A stretch of 64,000 nt of DNA, from contig NC_088299.1 in NCBI RefSeq assembly GCF_032854445.1, forward strand, positions 6,173,001 through 6,237,000. Reading direction: 5' to 3'. Numbering within the stretch: the stretch's first letter is position 1; the number at the start of each line of letters is the position of its first letter. Made by a program: the position numbers and the translations under genes. Shown piece after piece: positions 13,422 to 24,578 of the stretch. Source of the DNA: Liolophura sinensis (taxonomy: Eukaryota; Mollusca; Polyplacophora; Chitonida; Chitonidae). The notes beneath the pieces were generated by a model. It was given only the letters and a program-made list of their open reading frames with translations. It had not been told where the DNA came from and searched no databases.

Positions 13422-16400
13422 CTTCAAAAATACTTCACTTATACGACGGCGGCCATTATTTTGGTGGAAGGAAACCTGGCAGAGCCCGTGGGAAACCCAC
13501 GATCATCTGCAGTTTGCTGGCAGGCCTTCCCACTTACGGTCAACTGGGGTAATATATCGAGAGGCTGGATTTCATCGGTTAGGTGTGACTATTTGCCAAC
13601 TATCACACTTTCGCTGCTTCTCTGGTTTTATCCTCTACGCATGCTGTAATCTTTCATATTTTAAATGTGCATTTAGGGTAATACGCATTCCAGTACTACG
13701 AGCACTGACGACTCGTTCCTCGGAGATTCCCTGTCCGTGGCTCAAATTTAACCATCTTAGCTACGTCGTCACGGTCCACTCTTTCAAAAATGAAAACTTT
13801 AGAAGTGTCTACATAAAACAGCGATATACATAAAAAAAAGTTATTGTACAAAGTTCCTTACCATATCAAATTGCTTGTAATTTTACTCTCACTCGGTGAT
13901 AGGTTGTATGGTAACTTTGTACTATTCAGTTCCTCTCCAGTTAGTCGTCTTCCTCGAAAATGGAACATCTTTTGGAACTGATCTGGTTGAAAAACTTCTG
14001 AGCGCAGACCCAGTTGTGGTAATAAACCTTCGAGTGTTGTATGTATACCACGGTGAAATCTCATTGCCCCCAAATCAGCAGGAACATTCGGCACGGAGGG
14101 AAGAAACACGCTGAACGTCCGACCTCCGATTCGATCCGTGTTTTCGAAGATGGCGATTTTCAAGCCTCGTTCTCGAAGTCGCCATGCGGTGTACGTACCA
14201 CCTATCCCCCCTCCAACAATGGCCACGTCCAGGCATTCTGTAATAAGGTATGCGATTGTTAATCAGTCATGTGGAGTGATTTTTCCCAGAAAATGGTAGA
14301 GTCAAAGCAACACCAAGATTTCATTCGCAACAATTAATGCATCACGTGTTTGCAAATTTTCATTGTCAATGAATAATTGTGTTGTCCACTGTGTCTCGGG
14401 CCACTTCAGAAAAAAAAAACTTGGAGTAGGCCTAGGTTTTAATCGTGAATATTTGTCTGAGATCTTATTGTATAGTTTGACGCCATTTAAGGAGTAAAAT
14501 TTGTGTACTGCTGTAGAAAGTTTCTCACAGAAAATGATACGATGAGTATTGTAAAACAAACCCCTGGCGGAATTTTGCTATGCAGGTTACTGTTCTGTTT
14601 TAAGCTGACATTAATTTTTCAGTGATTCTCTTCTACGTTTATATTCGTGTCTGGTTACTTAAATTTGTTCACTTATTTGAACGAAGACCGCTTTGGAAGC
14701 CTAATGGATGGAGGGTCCGGCTGAAAGTCGGGAGACCTGGCATCAAACCTTGGTCGGGTCATATTAAAGACTAAATGTGGTACTCGATGCTGCCTAGCTT
14801 AGCACCCAGCACTGAGAGGTTAGAGCAAGGAAACAGGACTGGTTAGCCCGGTGTAAGAAGCCAGGTGTCATTTGACAATATCTCATATATGTTGTCTTAG
14901 GCATAGTACTTCAGTAGCAGCAGCACTTTGTCGACATGGACTCTTGGCATCGGTAAGATGAGGCACGAAAAGTACATGTAGAAAAGAGAATACTATTGAA
15001 ACCAGTATATAGGACCATTAATAGCTGTTGTTGTCTATTTGGTAGTAAATTTAATTAATTTCTGACAAATTAAAAAGTAAAACTGAATACATAATCGAAC
15101 CGTGCACCACCTCAATCAATGGAAATTATTTTAAAAGAGAAGAAAACATAAAAATGATGTCAAAATCAGATGAAAGAGCATCAAAACTTATTTGCAAATA
15201 TGATCCTTAATATTTTTTTTTGATTTCTTTTTTCAAGAGAAAAGGGTATTTGAAAATATTTTTGTAAGGTGGGTATTTGAGACCAACTTTTTGTATTCAT
15301 CATTGTTGCATAATAATGTTCTAAATAAGGATGTGATGCTTGTCTAATAAATTTATTTGAATGTAGATTTGTTGTTTATATCAAAACATGTGCATTTAAC
15401 CTAAATGATAATATTTATGAACATATTACAAATATAAATATGAGATTTAATACATCTGTTAGCTGAAAAGAACAAATTCTAGTACAAAAATATTTATTAA
15501 ACCTGTGTTACATCCTCATTTATGACATTATTAAACAAAGACTATAAATACCAAAAGGTGGTCCCAAATACCCACCATACGAAAATTATTTTCAAGTGTC
15601 TTTTTCTCCTTAAAGGAAAATCGGTAATAATATTTGAAGACCCCATTTAGGAATAACTTTTGCACTCTTTCATTTGAACTTTATATCATTTTTATGTTTT
15701 CTTAACCCTTAAGACTCAATGTCTTTGATAAATTTGGTATTTCATGTATAGACTTGTGTTTTTAGCTTTTCAAATCACTTGAAATCAATCATTAATATTT
15801 AAAACGAAACGGTGAAATAGCGGTTTGCTCATAATAATCATGCCTCTTCGGCGGCGGTAGATCCAGGATCAGTCCTGGGTCGGGTCACACCCAACACCTT
15901 AAAATGGGAGGCTGTAGCTTCCTCGTTTGGCGTTCAGCATTAAAGGGATAGTGTAACGACTGGTTGACCTGCATCAGTATAATGGCTCGGGCGGGGACGC
16001 TTACTTGCCTTCGATAAGTGGTCTCAGTGAAGCAGCGCTAGATAAAAGAGCAGTGGAAATCCGCCCTGCAGCAAGGAGGCACATTACATGAACTCTAACG
16101 ACGTCTTCGTCGTCATATGACTGAAAAATTGTTATGTACGACTTTAAATCCCAATCAATCACTCACTCACTCACTCACTCACTCACTCACTCATAATAAT
16201 CATACAAAGTTGATCATCCGTTAAGGCCATATGTACATGCCAGTAACATGCCATTCGTCTTTTGACTGGTGGATTTCAGAAAACAGTTGGATAACATGTT
16301 TGTTCATTTTAAACTGTACCTTGGTGTTGGGATCGGGTCTGCGTGTAAGTCCACTGCGAACCTGAAAATAATATCAGATAAACTTTTACCTAACGTCCAA

Positions 16401-18838
16401 AGTTGTGTAGGTAATTAAATAATATGTCTCAAATATTACGAGGATAATATAATCGATAAAAGAGCGTATTTATCATTTTAGAATCGGTCTGCAAAACAGA
16501 CCTGAAAATACAAAACTAAAAATGGTTTTACCTGGTATGTTTAGACCGTATCCTTTTATGTTTCCAAGGCCTACAACATAAGAGGTCAGGTATCTATAGT
16601 TATTGAAGTGTAAAAGAGGCAAGCATCAATAAAAAGTATTTTGGCGGGAATTTTTGTTGTTTGACTTTGATCTGATGTTGAACCGTGTTGCTATCGAGTT
16701 GTTATCACTCATGAAGGCATTCACTGAGTAGAAGATAACTCGTTATCCAGCCTACATGTGTAGAATCACAAGAATATACCAACTTTAAATAAAGAACGCA
16801 TTATCCAAAACAGCTTTTCTTGCTGATTCCAAACATGATCTTCATGACTTTTTATTTTGTTTTTACAGAGAATAAAATGCAAATAAAAGCTGAGGTTCTG
16901 CGGTGGACAATATTTACAAAGCTGAATCTTAATTACTCCATCGATACTCATGGCGCTGCTTCCCACCTTCTAACATATCTAATTTCTGTATTTCTACGTA
17001 CAAGGCTTGATTTAATGTCGAAATATAATACTTTGAGTCTACCTGAAAATAAAATTTATTTATTTATTTATATGGTTGGTGTTTTACGCCGTACCCAAAA
17101 ATATTTCACTGACACGACGACGGCCAGCATTATGGTGGGAGAAAACCGGGAAGACATATCTGTGCTTCGGTCTGTCTAGTTTGGCCTACCGTAGAGTCTA
17201 CCCTAATTGCTTTTTGCATGAGGTAAAAATGAAGTAGCTCTGTTGTTACAGTTTGGGACAACTCTCGTCAATCCCGAACATTTCCTCAGGTTTATGATGG
17301 CCTATTTTGTCACATAGCGAAATTTCTCATGATATACCTTTAGTGTCACGTTCGACTTGAAATCTATTTCTGCAATCATTTCTTTATAACATATATAGCT
17401 GTACGAAATATTTAAAAAAAAAATATAGTTTCCTTATCTTTATCATCTGAACTTGATGGCGCTGTCTGTATGGCTATCCATGTTAACATGACTGCATCTT
17501 TTTTAAAACTAATACTGCTTCAAGGCACACAGAATCGATTATGATTGGCTAGTGTGAGAGATAGGCAAGTCCAGGCTATGTCTAACCTAAGCTGAATTTT
17601 AGGTATGGTACACTTATTCCAGCATGATTAAGGCTGCAAAATTTATCCAGGTATATCCTGTCTCAGCTATCATCCAATCAGCGTCGAGTCTGTATCCCGT
17701 CAAGTTCAAATGGATTTTTATGTTGGTGCAACTTAAGTAACTGGACTAACTGACAATCGGCCGGATTTCACTGGCTGCGTGTTACCATTTACAAACACAC
17801 ACTGTCGTTGCTGAACTGGTTTTACTCGCTGAAATGTAATCTTTCGTATCCATATAGTCTAATCAGAAGATAAATCATTTGTCAAAAATTTCCAATCTAT
17901 TCCATTTTTTGTTGGCTGCTTGTTAAACATTTTCAGTTAACATTTTCATGCAACTAATTCCGCCATCGCCATATGAAAACCAGTTTGAACCAACTGGTTG
18001 TTAACTGGCAGGTGGACTAATTTCTGCTTGAGGAAGTTGGAATCAGTGCCTTATTATCACACCCGGTTTCCGGAATTAGGCATGTAATTCTGTGTACTTC
18101 GAGGTGTGGAGTCTTTTTTTTGTTGCCAGTCGGCCTTTTTGGAAACACAGTTCAGGTACGGAAACCCGAACATCTTGGCCATGGAGTTTTGATGCTGAGT
18201 AACAGCACGAAACTTTGACATTGTCGCTTATTTTGATTTTTTGATCGACCACATTTACGAAAGCCTCCTCAGTCATTGTTGCCAGGCTAACCACTCCGCC
18301 ACGGAGTGAATACTCATGAATGGGATATACCTCTGAATAACCCACCTCACCCCCCTCACCCCCACTCGCCATATTAATGAAAGATTAATATTGCAGATTT
18401 AATTTCATCCAGGCCCCGCAAAACAATGTGCCTCGTGCTTGGTTTCGTCCACCTCATGACCACTCTCCGATAAGTCATCAAGTTTAATCAGTACGTGTAA
18501 CCTACTCTCAAAAAATTAATCTATTAAATTTAGCGCAAATTTTGTTATCTGAGTAATCATTGCATGCATTTTGTTATTCCTGCGGATTATTCTATTAAAT
18601 ATAGCACACATATTCTATTAATTCAACATAACAATTATATTAAACTAAGGGTAAATTATCTTGAATATGACACAGTATTATGTTACATAAAAGATTACAT
18701 TCTCTTATCACTCGGCCAACAGACCTTTCGTTAAATTTAATAGATGAATTTTCTGAGTGTACAGGGAGTAAAAATTTCACCAGCTACCTTACCTGTTGTG
18801 ACTACAAACACAATCAAGGCGAAGTTTCCGGTCCACAT
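8049..18838 (-). CDS. Gene A: secreted L-amino-acid oxidase / flavin amine oxidase, intact, 8 exons
   Basis: Coding exons (minus strand, in order): 18793-18838, 16532-16570, 16320-16361, 13862-14237, 12678-12776, 11630-11848, 10717-10840, 8049-8741. They total 1638 bp (545 residues plus stop) with no internal stop, and all junctions are GT-AG. Exon 1 gives a short hydrophobic signal peptide (MWTGNFALIVFVVTTG). Exon 4 carries the Rossmann FAD motif (VAIVGGGIGG), the ribose-binding acidic end of the second strand (IFENTDRIGGR) and an LGAMRF segment. Exon 8 holds VILALPPGAL, YPSAWW and the C-terminal FAD-side motif around YGWSEG. Length and motif order fit the molluscan aplysianin-A/achacin/escapin family, whose studied members oxidise L-amino acids to keto acids, ammonia and hydrogen peroxide outside the cell. 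The assignment is by motif recognition; substrate is not determined. A minus-strand AATAAA lies about 455 bp after the stop (7588-7593). Confidence 0.88.
8943..9178 (-). mobile_element. SINE family 1 in gene A intron 7
   Basis: Reversed copy with body and head; no matching copy in gene B intron 7. Confidence 0.8.
9617..9807 (+). other. Short open frame cut by a SINE, in gene A intron 7
   Basis: An ATG-initiated hydrophilic reading of about 64 codons (MGVKTDIRILYQPSTKMNV onward) runs into the target-site duplication of the SINE at 9808. There is no recognised similarity. It could be chance. Confidence 0.15.
9808..10157 (-). mobile_element. SINE family 2 in gene A intron 7, with target-site duplication
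   Basis: (GAGT)n tail at the left and tRNA-like head (TAGCACAGTTGGTAGAG on the minus strand) at the right. It is flanked by TCAGTGTTGT at 9798-9807 and 10158-10167. It is absent from gene B. Confidence 0.9.
10717..10840 (-). CDS. Gene A exon 7
   Basis: 124 bp encoding HFIQLNKRVHSIRKIW through GYTRDKW. The HxIxLNxxVxxI pattern is typical of the second FAD-domain segment of flavin amine oxidases. It ends in phase 0 at a GTAAGT donor. Confidence 0.87.
11630..11848 (-). CDS. Gene A exon 6
   Basis: 219 bp encoding YLNLMDKLWSSEAKNYLKDL through WTVVGGMNSVSQKLAQQF. The TVVGGM-Q-L segment corresponds to the helix before the second FAD-domain block in amine oxidases. The donor is GTTTAA, unusual but shared with gene B. 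Reading through it meets a stop within a few codons. Confidence 0.87.
12678..12776 (-). CDS. Gene A exon 5
   Basis: 99 bp encoding LSQQALNVSRPDQIPDIEEA and onward to YKQ. The acceptor CCAG and donor GTATGG match those of gene B, and the product is nearly identical to B exon 5. It is too short to show in an ORF scan. Confidence 0.85.
13394..13420. repeat. (AT)n microsatellite
   Basis: About 13 AT units, in gene A intron 4, next to a split SINE family 1 fragment. Confidence 0.9.
13419..13545 (-). mobile_element. SINE family 1 fragment in gene A intron 4
   Basis: The body from CTTCACTTATACGACGGCGG to GCAGGCCTTCCC is reversed. Its 3' end seems displaced to 13258-13285 by the intervening AT repeat. 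Confidence 0.65.
13560..13670 (+). repeat. Dispersed repeat X copy
   Basis: It contains GGATTTCATCGGTTAGGTGT, GCCAACTATCACAC and TCTGGTTTTA. A related copy lies inverted in gene B intron 4. Confidence 0.55.
13862..14237 (-). CDS. Gene A exon 4, FAD-binding Rossmann domain
   Basis: 376 bp. It begins within ECLDVAIVGGGIGG, so the dinucleotide-binding GxGxxG-type motif is at the exon start. RIGGR and PADLGAMRF follow, and it ends inside a Trp codon at a GTAAGG donor. The extension to a GTG 'start' seen by a naive ORF search is not a real start. Confidence 0.92.
14682..14965 (+). mobile_element. SINE family 3 in gene A intron 3
   Basis: A tRNA-like head with box B (GGCATCAAACCTTGG) is followed by the GCACTGAGAGGTTAGAGCAA body. 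No clear duplication. Confidence 0.65.
15141..15702. mobile_element. Long-terminal-inverted-repeat MITE in gene A intron 3
   Basis: The ends are reverse complements over a long distance (AGAAAACATAAAAATGAT at the left, ATCATTTTTATGTTTTCT at the right; GGTGGGTATTTG and CAAATACCCACC further in). TTAA lies just outside both ends. It has no coding capacity. Related copies are at 46553-46963 and 55396-55610. Confidence 0.7.
15842..16189 (+). mobile_element. SINE family 2 in gene A intron 3, with target-site duplication
   Basis: It keeps box B and the body and has a (CACT)n tail of eight or more units. It is flanked by CTCATAATAATCAT at 15828-15841 and 16190-16203. Confidence 0.9.
16320..16361 (-). 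CDS. Gene A exon 3, 42-bp microexon
   Basis: It is bounded by TTTCAG and a GTACAG donor. It encodes QWTYTQTRSQHQ and supplies the first base of the Glu codon completed by exon 4, so the frame is kept. It is the same length as in gene B. Confidence 0.83.
16532..16570 (-). CDS. Gene A exon 2, 39-bp microexon
   Basis: It is bounded by TTGTAG and GTAAAACC and encodes LGNIKGYGLNIPG across the junctions. Gene B and relic D have exact-length counterparts. It codes for part of the short linker between signal peptide and FAD domain. Confidence 0.85.
17066..17150 (-). mobile_element. SINE family 1 fragment in gene A intron 1
   Basis: It has the 3' half only, with an A/T-rich tail (TTTATTTATTTA) at its left. 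Confidence 0.7.
17745..17860 (+). repeat. Dispersed repeat X copy in gene A intron 1
   Basis: It has GGCCGGATTTCACTGG, a CACACTGTCGTTGCT segment and CTGGTTTTACTC. It lies at the place matching 45060-45190 of gene B and 34190-34400 of relic D. Confidence 0.55.
18793..18838 (-). CDS. Gene A exon 1, signal peptide
   Basis: The ATG is at 18836-18838. The 46-bp coding part encodes 15 residues plus one base and ends at a GTAAGG donor (18787-18792). The homologous gene B exon has the same length and donor, which fixes the start. Confidence 0.85.
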
Positions 18839-19012
18839 GACTACCGTGTTCTGAGTCCGACCTCAGTGCGGTGATCTCCACTTCATACAATCCTAATGCC
18901 GTGAATTCCACTTAATCGAACCTTGATCCCGCGATTTCCTCTTAATTCTACCAAAATGTCGTTATACCAACTTAATTCAACCCGGACACGTCTGTCTCTC
19001 CGCAGATTTATC
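18839..19012 (-). promoter_or_regulatory. Gene A 5' leader with about 30-bp repeats
   Basis: On the minus strand an acceptor-like ATTTCAG (ending at 19013) is followed by sequence homologous to the gene B leader. It contains about five degenerate 30-bp units around the core GATTAAGTGG. The conserved acceptor suggests an untranslated exon lies further upstream. A short upstream ORF (18863-18886, eight codons with stop) precedes the main ATG. Confidence 0.55.
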
Positions 19013-19048
19013 CTGAAATAACATAAATGGAAACATTAAGGACTTGAT

Positions 19049-19312
19049 CGATTGACTGGTGTTTTACACCACTCCCAAGGATATTTAATTTATAGTATGA
19101 TGGAGGCCAATAGTATGATGGAGGAAACCGGACAGAGCCGGTTAAAACCATCCCTAGGTTGCTGACAGACCAGAGCTGTGAGTTCAAGTCCAGCTCATGC
19201 TGGCTTTCTCTCCGGCCGTGGGTTACCACCGGGCTCTGTCCGGTTTTTTCCCACCATAATGCTAGCCGCTGTCGTATAAGTGAACTATTCTTGAGTACGG
19301 CGAAAAACACCC
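19049..19312. mobile_element. Two SINE family 1 halves, head-to-head
   Basis: 19049-19174 is a reversed 3' body. From 19175 to 19312 a forward copy begins at box B and runs to the 3' end. Together they form an imperfect inverted repeat with arms of more than 100 bp, just upstream of gene A's leader. Confidence 0.7.
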
Positions 19313-20405
19313 TGGGAAACTCCTTATCTACATTAATAGTTTATTTTATTTAGTTGAAGCCAACATAAGTAGTTTTCTTGACAGCAAATGCCTCGATATG
19401 AATGAATTGAGCAATTTGTCGACTGCATTGACTCACGTGAAGACATACACATGCATACACACTTCTTCTGTTTAAAAGCTCCTCTCAACTTTCTTATTTG
19501 GTGTAAAAATGGCCTTAAGCCGTTTTTACTCTCTTAATTAACTAAAAGACATACACGTACGTGCACACTCCTTCTGCTTAAAAACATCTTACAGGCGACA
19601 TGAAACGTTTGGTTTTTGCTTCTTAATGTAGAACGTAGGATGTGGTCAAAGAGAGTAATGCAAACAAACCCTTCTCAGGTTTTTTAAAATTATTTTAGCG
19701 CAAAAATGGCATTAAACCACAGTTATTCAAAGGCCTTAACGCTTAGTCCAGAAGTTAGGTAGCCTGCTTTGGTGACGTCAATGCTGATAGCTGTCAAAAC
19801 AAATTTGTCGGTGACAGACCCAGCATTTAGGGTGAAAGGTTTGTTCCGCGTTCCAATCATGTTCATCGATGTCGTCATTTCTTAATATTCCGGATCACCG
19901 AAGTAAAATACATCTGTGCACAAAACAGAGAGCCTATTAAGTAATATATATTCAGCCTTAAAAATAAAAACTCTCTTGTCATTTTCTGGCACATCTTTTT
20001 TCATTTTCGTTAATCCCAAAATTTTTCGTTTTAAAGTACATATTCACTTATACATATAAGTAAAAGAAAAATAATGTATTCTGTTACTATAACATAATAC
20101 TGTGTCATACTCAACACTGTATCCCGTTACGGTAATACAATTCTTACGTTGAATTCATAGAATTTATAAATATATTATATTTAAAAGAATTATCTGTTGT
20201 AACAACACAGAACGTTCTATTATCACTTAGACAGCTGACAATCTGCTGACAGATTATTTTTTGAGATCATTTAATGAAACAATTTGTCTGTAAACAGTTA
20301 ACATACATGTATTTTTGGTTGTTTCCATCTCTTATAGGAGCTTTATTTATGCGCTCTGGCCTAATGTAGGCTTACATTTTCTATGGACCCAGTAGTTTGA
20401 TTTGG
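19313..20405. other. Non-coding, AT-rich 5' flank of gene A
   Basis: No gene or named repeat recognised. Confidence 0.4.
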
Positions 20406-20522
20406 TTTTTATTTGATTGGTGTTTTACGCCGTACTCAAGAATATTTCACTTATACTACGGCGGCCAGCATTATGGTGGGAGGAAACCGCAGGTAGCTGT
20501 AAGACCTCCCCACGTACGGCCC
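20406..20522 (-). mobile_element. SINE family 1 fragment
   Basis: The reversed 3' half with TTACGCCGTACTCAAGAATA and CATTATGGTGGGAGG is kept; the head is lost. Confidence 0.7.
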
Positions 20523-20744
20523 GACCCAATTGTGTTCTTTGACGCCAAACGTTCGTTTCCTAGCTCATCATTATGGGTCATAATAAAGACAGAACGACGT
20601 TACATTAGAAACTAATACATTGCCACAATGCAGAAGTTACGCAACAATCATATTTTGAGGTAACAATAGATGGACGTCTTTCTTCATCCTAGCACCACCT
20701 TGTGTGATTTTTTTTCTTAATGAGAGTCGCTATAACCAAACAGA

Positions 20745-20830
20745 AACAGGAAAGTTTGTGGTAAGTGTTGAACAACGCTAATCTTTTGTCGAAGTTAATG
20801 GAACAGTCGCGTGATCATGACTAATACAGT
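20745..20830 (-). promoter_or_regulatory. Conserved upstream block shared by A, D and B
   Basis: Sequence around GTCGAAGTTAATGGAACA recurs at 35855-35910 (upstream of relic D) and, inverted, at 41405-41460 (upstream of gene B). In each case it lies on the 5' side of the gene in the same orientation relative to it, about 1.7-1.9 kb from exon 1 in A and B. It may be duplicated flank or a conserved control region. Confidence 0.4.
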
Positions 20831-21272
20831 GTGTTTTGCATGACATAAGCGAGAATCAGTTCTGTACGAGTCTTTTTTATTGTCTGATTGTCAGCTAAGT
20901 TAACTATTGATGCGGCTAAGTAATACTGGGCTCTTTTTCTGTATCTAATGTCTATTTTTAGACAATGTACTGACCTTAACAGAGGCTTAATATATTTGCA
21001 CGCTCTTAAAACGAAAAATCCGTTTTACGCCTACGGGCCATTTATGCTTCCCTTTGATTTGTATCGAACTGTGCGTGCCCATTTTTGTTATGGTTACCTG
21101 CCATACATGCCATTAAAAATTAGAGATCAATGTGACATGCAGTAAATGTGTACATGTATATGGCACGTGTCACACGTGAAAAAGATCGTCAGTGAGCTGC
21201 AACATAGGTCATCCTTGTTTAACGTTTGGGCTATTTGTACGAGTATTTGCACACATTTCTTAAAAGATATGA

Positions 21273-21551
21273 GGGACCTCCGTGGCTCAGTTGGTTAGCG
21301 CGCTAGTGCAGCGTAATGACCCAGGAGTCTCTCACCAATGCGGTCGCTGTGAGTTCAAGTCCAGCTAATGCCGGCTTCCTCTCCGGCCGTACGTGGGAAG
21401 GTCTGCAGCAACCTGCTGATGGCCGTGGGTTTCCCCTGGGCTCTCTGCCCGGTTTCCACCCACCATAATGCTGGCCGCCGTCGCATAAGTGAACTATTCT
21501 TGAGTACGGCGTAAAACACCAATCAAAAAAATAAATAATAAATAAATAAAT
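21273..21551 (+). mobile_element. Complete SINE family 1 with target-site duplication
   Basis: Reference-quality copy: box A (TGGCTCAGTTGGTTAG), box B (GTGAGTTCAAGTCC), full body and (AAATA)n tail. It is flanked by TAAAAGATATGA at 21261-21272 and 21552-21563. Confidence 0.92.
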
Positions 21552-21981
21552 AAAAGATATGAAATTAATTTATTTATTAGGACCTAAATTTTATTTTGTT
21601 AAATATCTCAACAACTTTTTCCAAATCGGGACAAGGTTTATTTTTAAAATTATATATGGTATAATGAGGGCGGTTTTCGTGCATCATACAAAGAAATAAG
21701 TAACCCGTATCCAAGCGCACTTTATCTGTCTACAACATACGTTGTCATGGTAGTTAAGGTCTTACTTAACTAAGTACATTTCATTAACCGGCCTCAGGGA
21801 ACACGAATCACGTAATGTATACATGGATTTATTTAAGGCCTTTTTCAAGAAATTAAAGTTATACAATTGCCGCCAGGGTGGGGGAGACCAGAGTTCTTGT
21901 GTTATGTAACGGTGTAAGTGTAATAGCGTATCAAATATTAAACATGGTAAGGGATTGTAAGCTCGCCCCAGTTATCAAACG

Positions 21982-22690
21982 TGGATGGAAGCTGTAACAT
22001 CTTATTAATTAATCATATTACTAATCAATCATAGAGGGAGACTGTAACGTCGTGTTAATGATCAATCATAGAGGGAGACTGTAACGTCGTGTTCATGATC
22101 AATCATAGTGGGAGGCTGTAACGTCGTGTTAATGATCAAACACAAAATGAGACTGTAAGGTTGTACTAATAATCAAACATAGAAGGAGACTGTAACGTCG
22201 TATTAATAATCAAATATAGAGGGAGACTGTAACGTCGTATTACTTATTAATATTAAAACATAGAAAAGGAGTCTGTAAAGTTGTATTATTAATCAAGCAT
22301 AGAGAGAGACTGTATTGTTGTATTAATAACCAAACATAGAGGGAGACTGTAGAGTCGTATTAATAATCAAACAAAAAAAGGGATTGTAACGTCGTATTAC
22401 GTATTAATAAGCAAACATAGAAGGAGTCTGTAAAGTTGTATTATTAATCAAACATAGAGGGAGACTGTAACGTCGTATTACGTATTAATAATCAAACATA
22501 GAAGGAGTCTGTAACGTTGTATTAACGAAAAAATATGGACGGAGACTGTAACGTCGTATTTATAAACAAACATAGAATTGGACTGTAACGTGGTATTGAT
22601 AATCAAACATAGAGAGAGACTTTAACGCTGTATTAACGATCAAACATAGAAGGAGAGAGAGACTGTAGCATTAACAATAAAACATTATAG
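21982..22690 (+). repeat. Tandem array, unit about 37 bp
   Basis: About 16 diverged units of the form AATCAAACATAGAGGGAGAC then TGTAACGTCGTATTA. Some carry an extra TTACGTATTAATA insertion. Confidence 0.85.
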
Positions 22691-24578
22691 GAGAATATAA
22701 CAACAGTAATCGTATGTGGAAAAGTTTGTCACCCACCGTAGTCCTTTAGCCAGTCCACATACAGGGTCGACGATCGCTGAATGGTTAGGTGATAAGGAAC
22801 AGATAATGGATTTCAACGTGCGATGTCGATGGTTAGTGGAGAACCGACGCAACGAAGGTAGAAAATTAGAAAACTGGCCTGATGTGTAATGGATATACTG
22901 TCTTGAAATAGTCCTGTTTGCGATATATATATATATAGACTCAAAGTGCCTCTTTAATTTCTGGGTAAAAGAAATCCATTGTTTCCCATGAATAGCACTT
23001 GGATGGAATGCTGTCGGCACATGGACTCTTTAAATAACTCGACCTCCAGCATCTTTAATCGATTTTATCTGCGTGCATTTAATACCTTAATGCAGGGGAA
23101 GTTGCATTGCTACACTAACAGCTGTAATAACGGATGATATCCAGTAGGACATCCCTTAAAAGATACAGGAATGGCTAGTACAAAACGAAGAGTGTAGTTT
23201 CAAGGAAAATGACAAAATAAAATAGAAAAAAATATCATTTCTGAGGAATATTATTTCCCGATAACCACTCTGTTTTGTGCATATTTTTCGTCGGTGGTCG
23301 GGAATGTTCGGAAATGACGTCATTGATGAACATACTCGGAAAACGGGACCAGCTCAGCGCCTCCAATTAGGGCCCACCTCCCAACAAAGTTGATCTGACA
23401 GTCATCACCTATTACCTCACCACACTAAGCTAATTTCAGGCCTGACGGCTTGGGCCTTAGGAAAACTGTTGTTTAAATGCATTTTCACGCCCCAGTAAGA
23501 AAGCTGAGAATCTTTTTGTACTTCTGTGTGTTAGGCCATATCCAATACTCCATGATAAAATTTAAGTGTTGGATATGTTCTTTAACACCTTTAAGGTATT
23601 CAATCCCTAAAGTACCGTAGTCTACACACATCAGTTCGTTGCCGTGCTATATACCTATATAAATTAGGTATCACTTAGAGCGTCATTTTTCGCTACACGG
23701 ACAAGTATTTTTTAGGTCATTGTTTTAATTGAAGGAATTATACATTTACATTTATCTCATCAAATGCGATTTAGAAAAACAAGCGAAAACAGCATTTGGT
23801 AAAATAATTGAAATAAGCGGAAATTTGGATACTTGGCGATCATAAAACTAAGAGCAGAGTTGGAAATCTGCGGCCTGAAATAATTTCGAATGTGTCATGG
23901 TTATATTTAAATTCAAATCTTTTTGTGACGTCATATCTTCGACCAGAGGTGAGCTTTAATATATGATGTATTTGAATTTCGACGCCTTTCTCAAACTTTA
24001 AGTATCTAGGGTCAGTCTACTTGAATATAACATTTTAGAACAACGGGTTCTTTAGTTGTTGAGAAATAGACGTTTAAACAGTATTTGAAATTTCACAAAA
24101 TCCAAAATGTCCCCCAAACCACGTGACCGACTTTGCTCCGTATTTTAATAACACTTTTTATTTTCACATACCACACTTTTATTAAATTCAGATGAAATTA
24201 CAACTACGTTTAGCGGTGACACAATTTGTGTAAATGCACAAAGCCCGCAAGTTAAAGAGTTGCAGTTTTAGAGTTGCCCTACTTTTGCGTTATCTTCATT
24301 GGCCATCCCAAGACTAATTTGCATCCGGAATAGAATTATATTAAGAAGTTTTGATTGCAGTAACATGTGCCAAGTTTGATGTCATGTTATATAGAGCATA
24401 TGTTTGATATGCACTGCTTCAAACTATGAAAACGACGTAAAACACTAGTTTAATAAATAAATAAATCAAACTATAAGCAAGTGTCATGTAAAGTTTCATC
24501 TGATTTGGTTCTGTTGTTTTTGTATTTGTGGGCCAAATAAACTGACACGGCCAGTTACGTTTTGCCCTGCAGAATGCA
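22691..24578. other. Non-coding stretch
   Basis: No gene recognised. A 111-codon minus-strand open frame at 22685-23020 shows no family features. Confidence 0.4.

Noticed and set aside
13858-14226. A separate 122-codon gene starting MAIVGGG
   Set aside because: The apparent start is GTG and the sequence before it continues in frame from a splice acceptor. It is exon 4 of gene A. The same applies to 47585-47953 in gene B.
21982-22690. CRISPR-like array of about 37-bp units
   Set aside because: The whole unit repeats with drift; there are no constant repeats separated by unique spacers, and the host is an animal.
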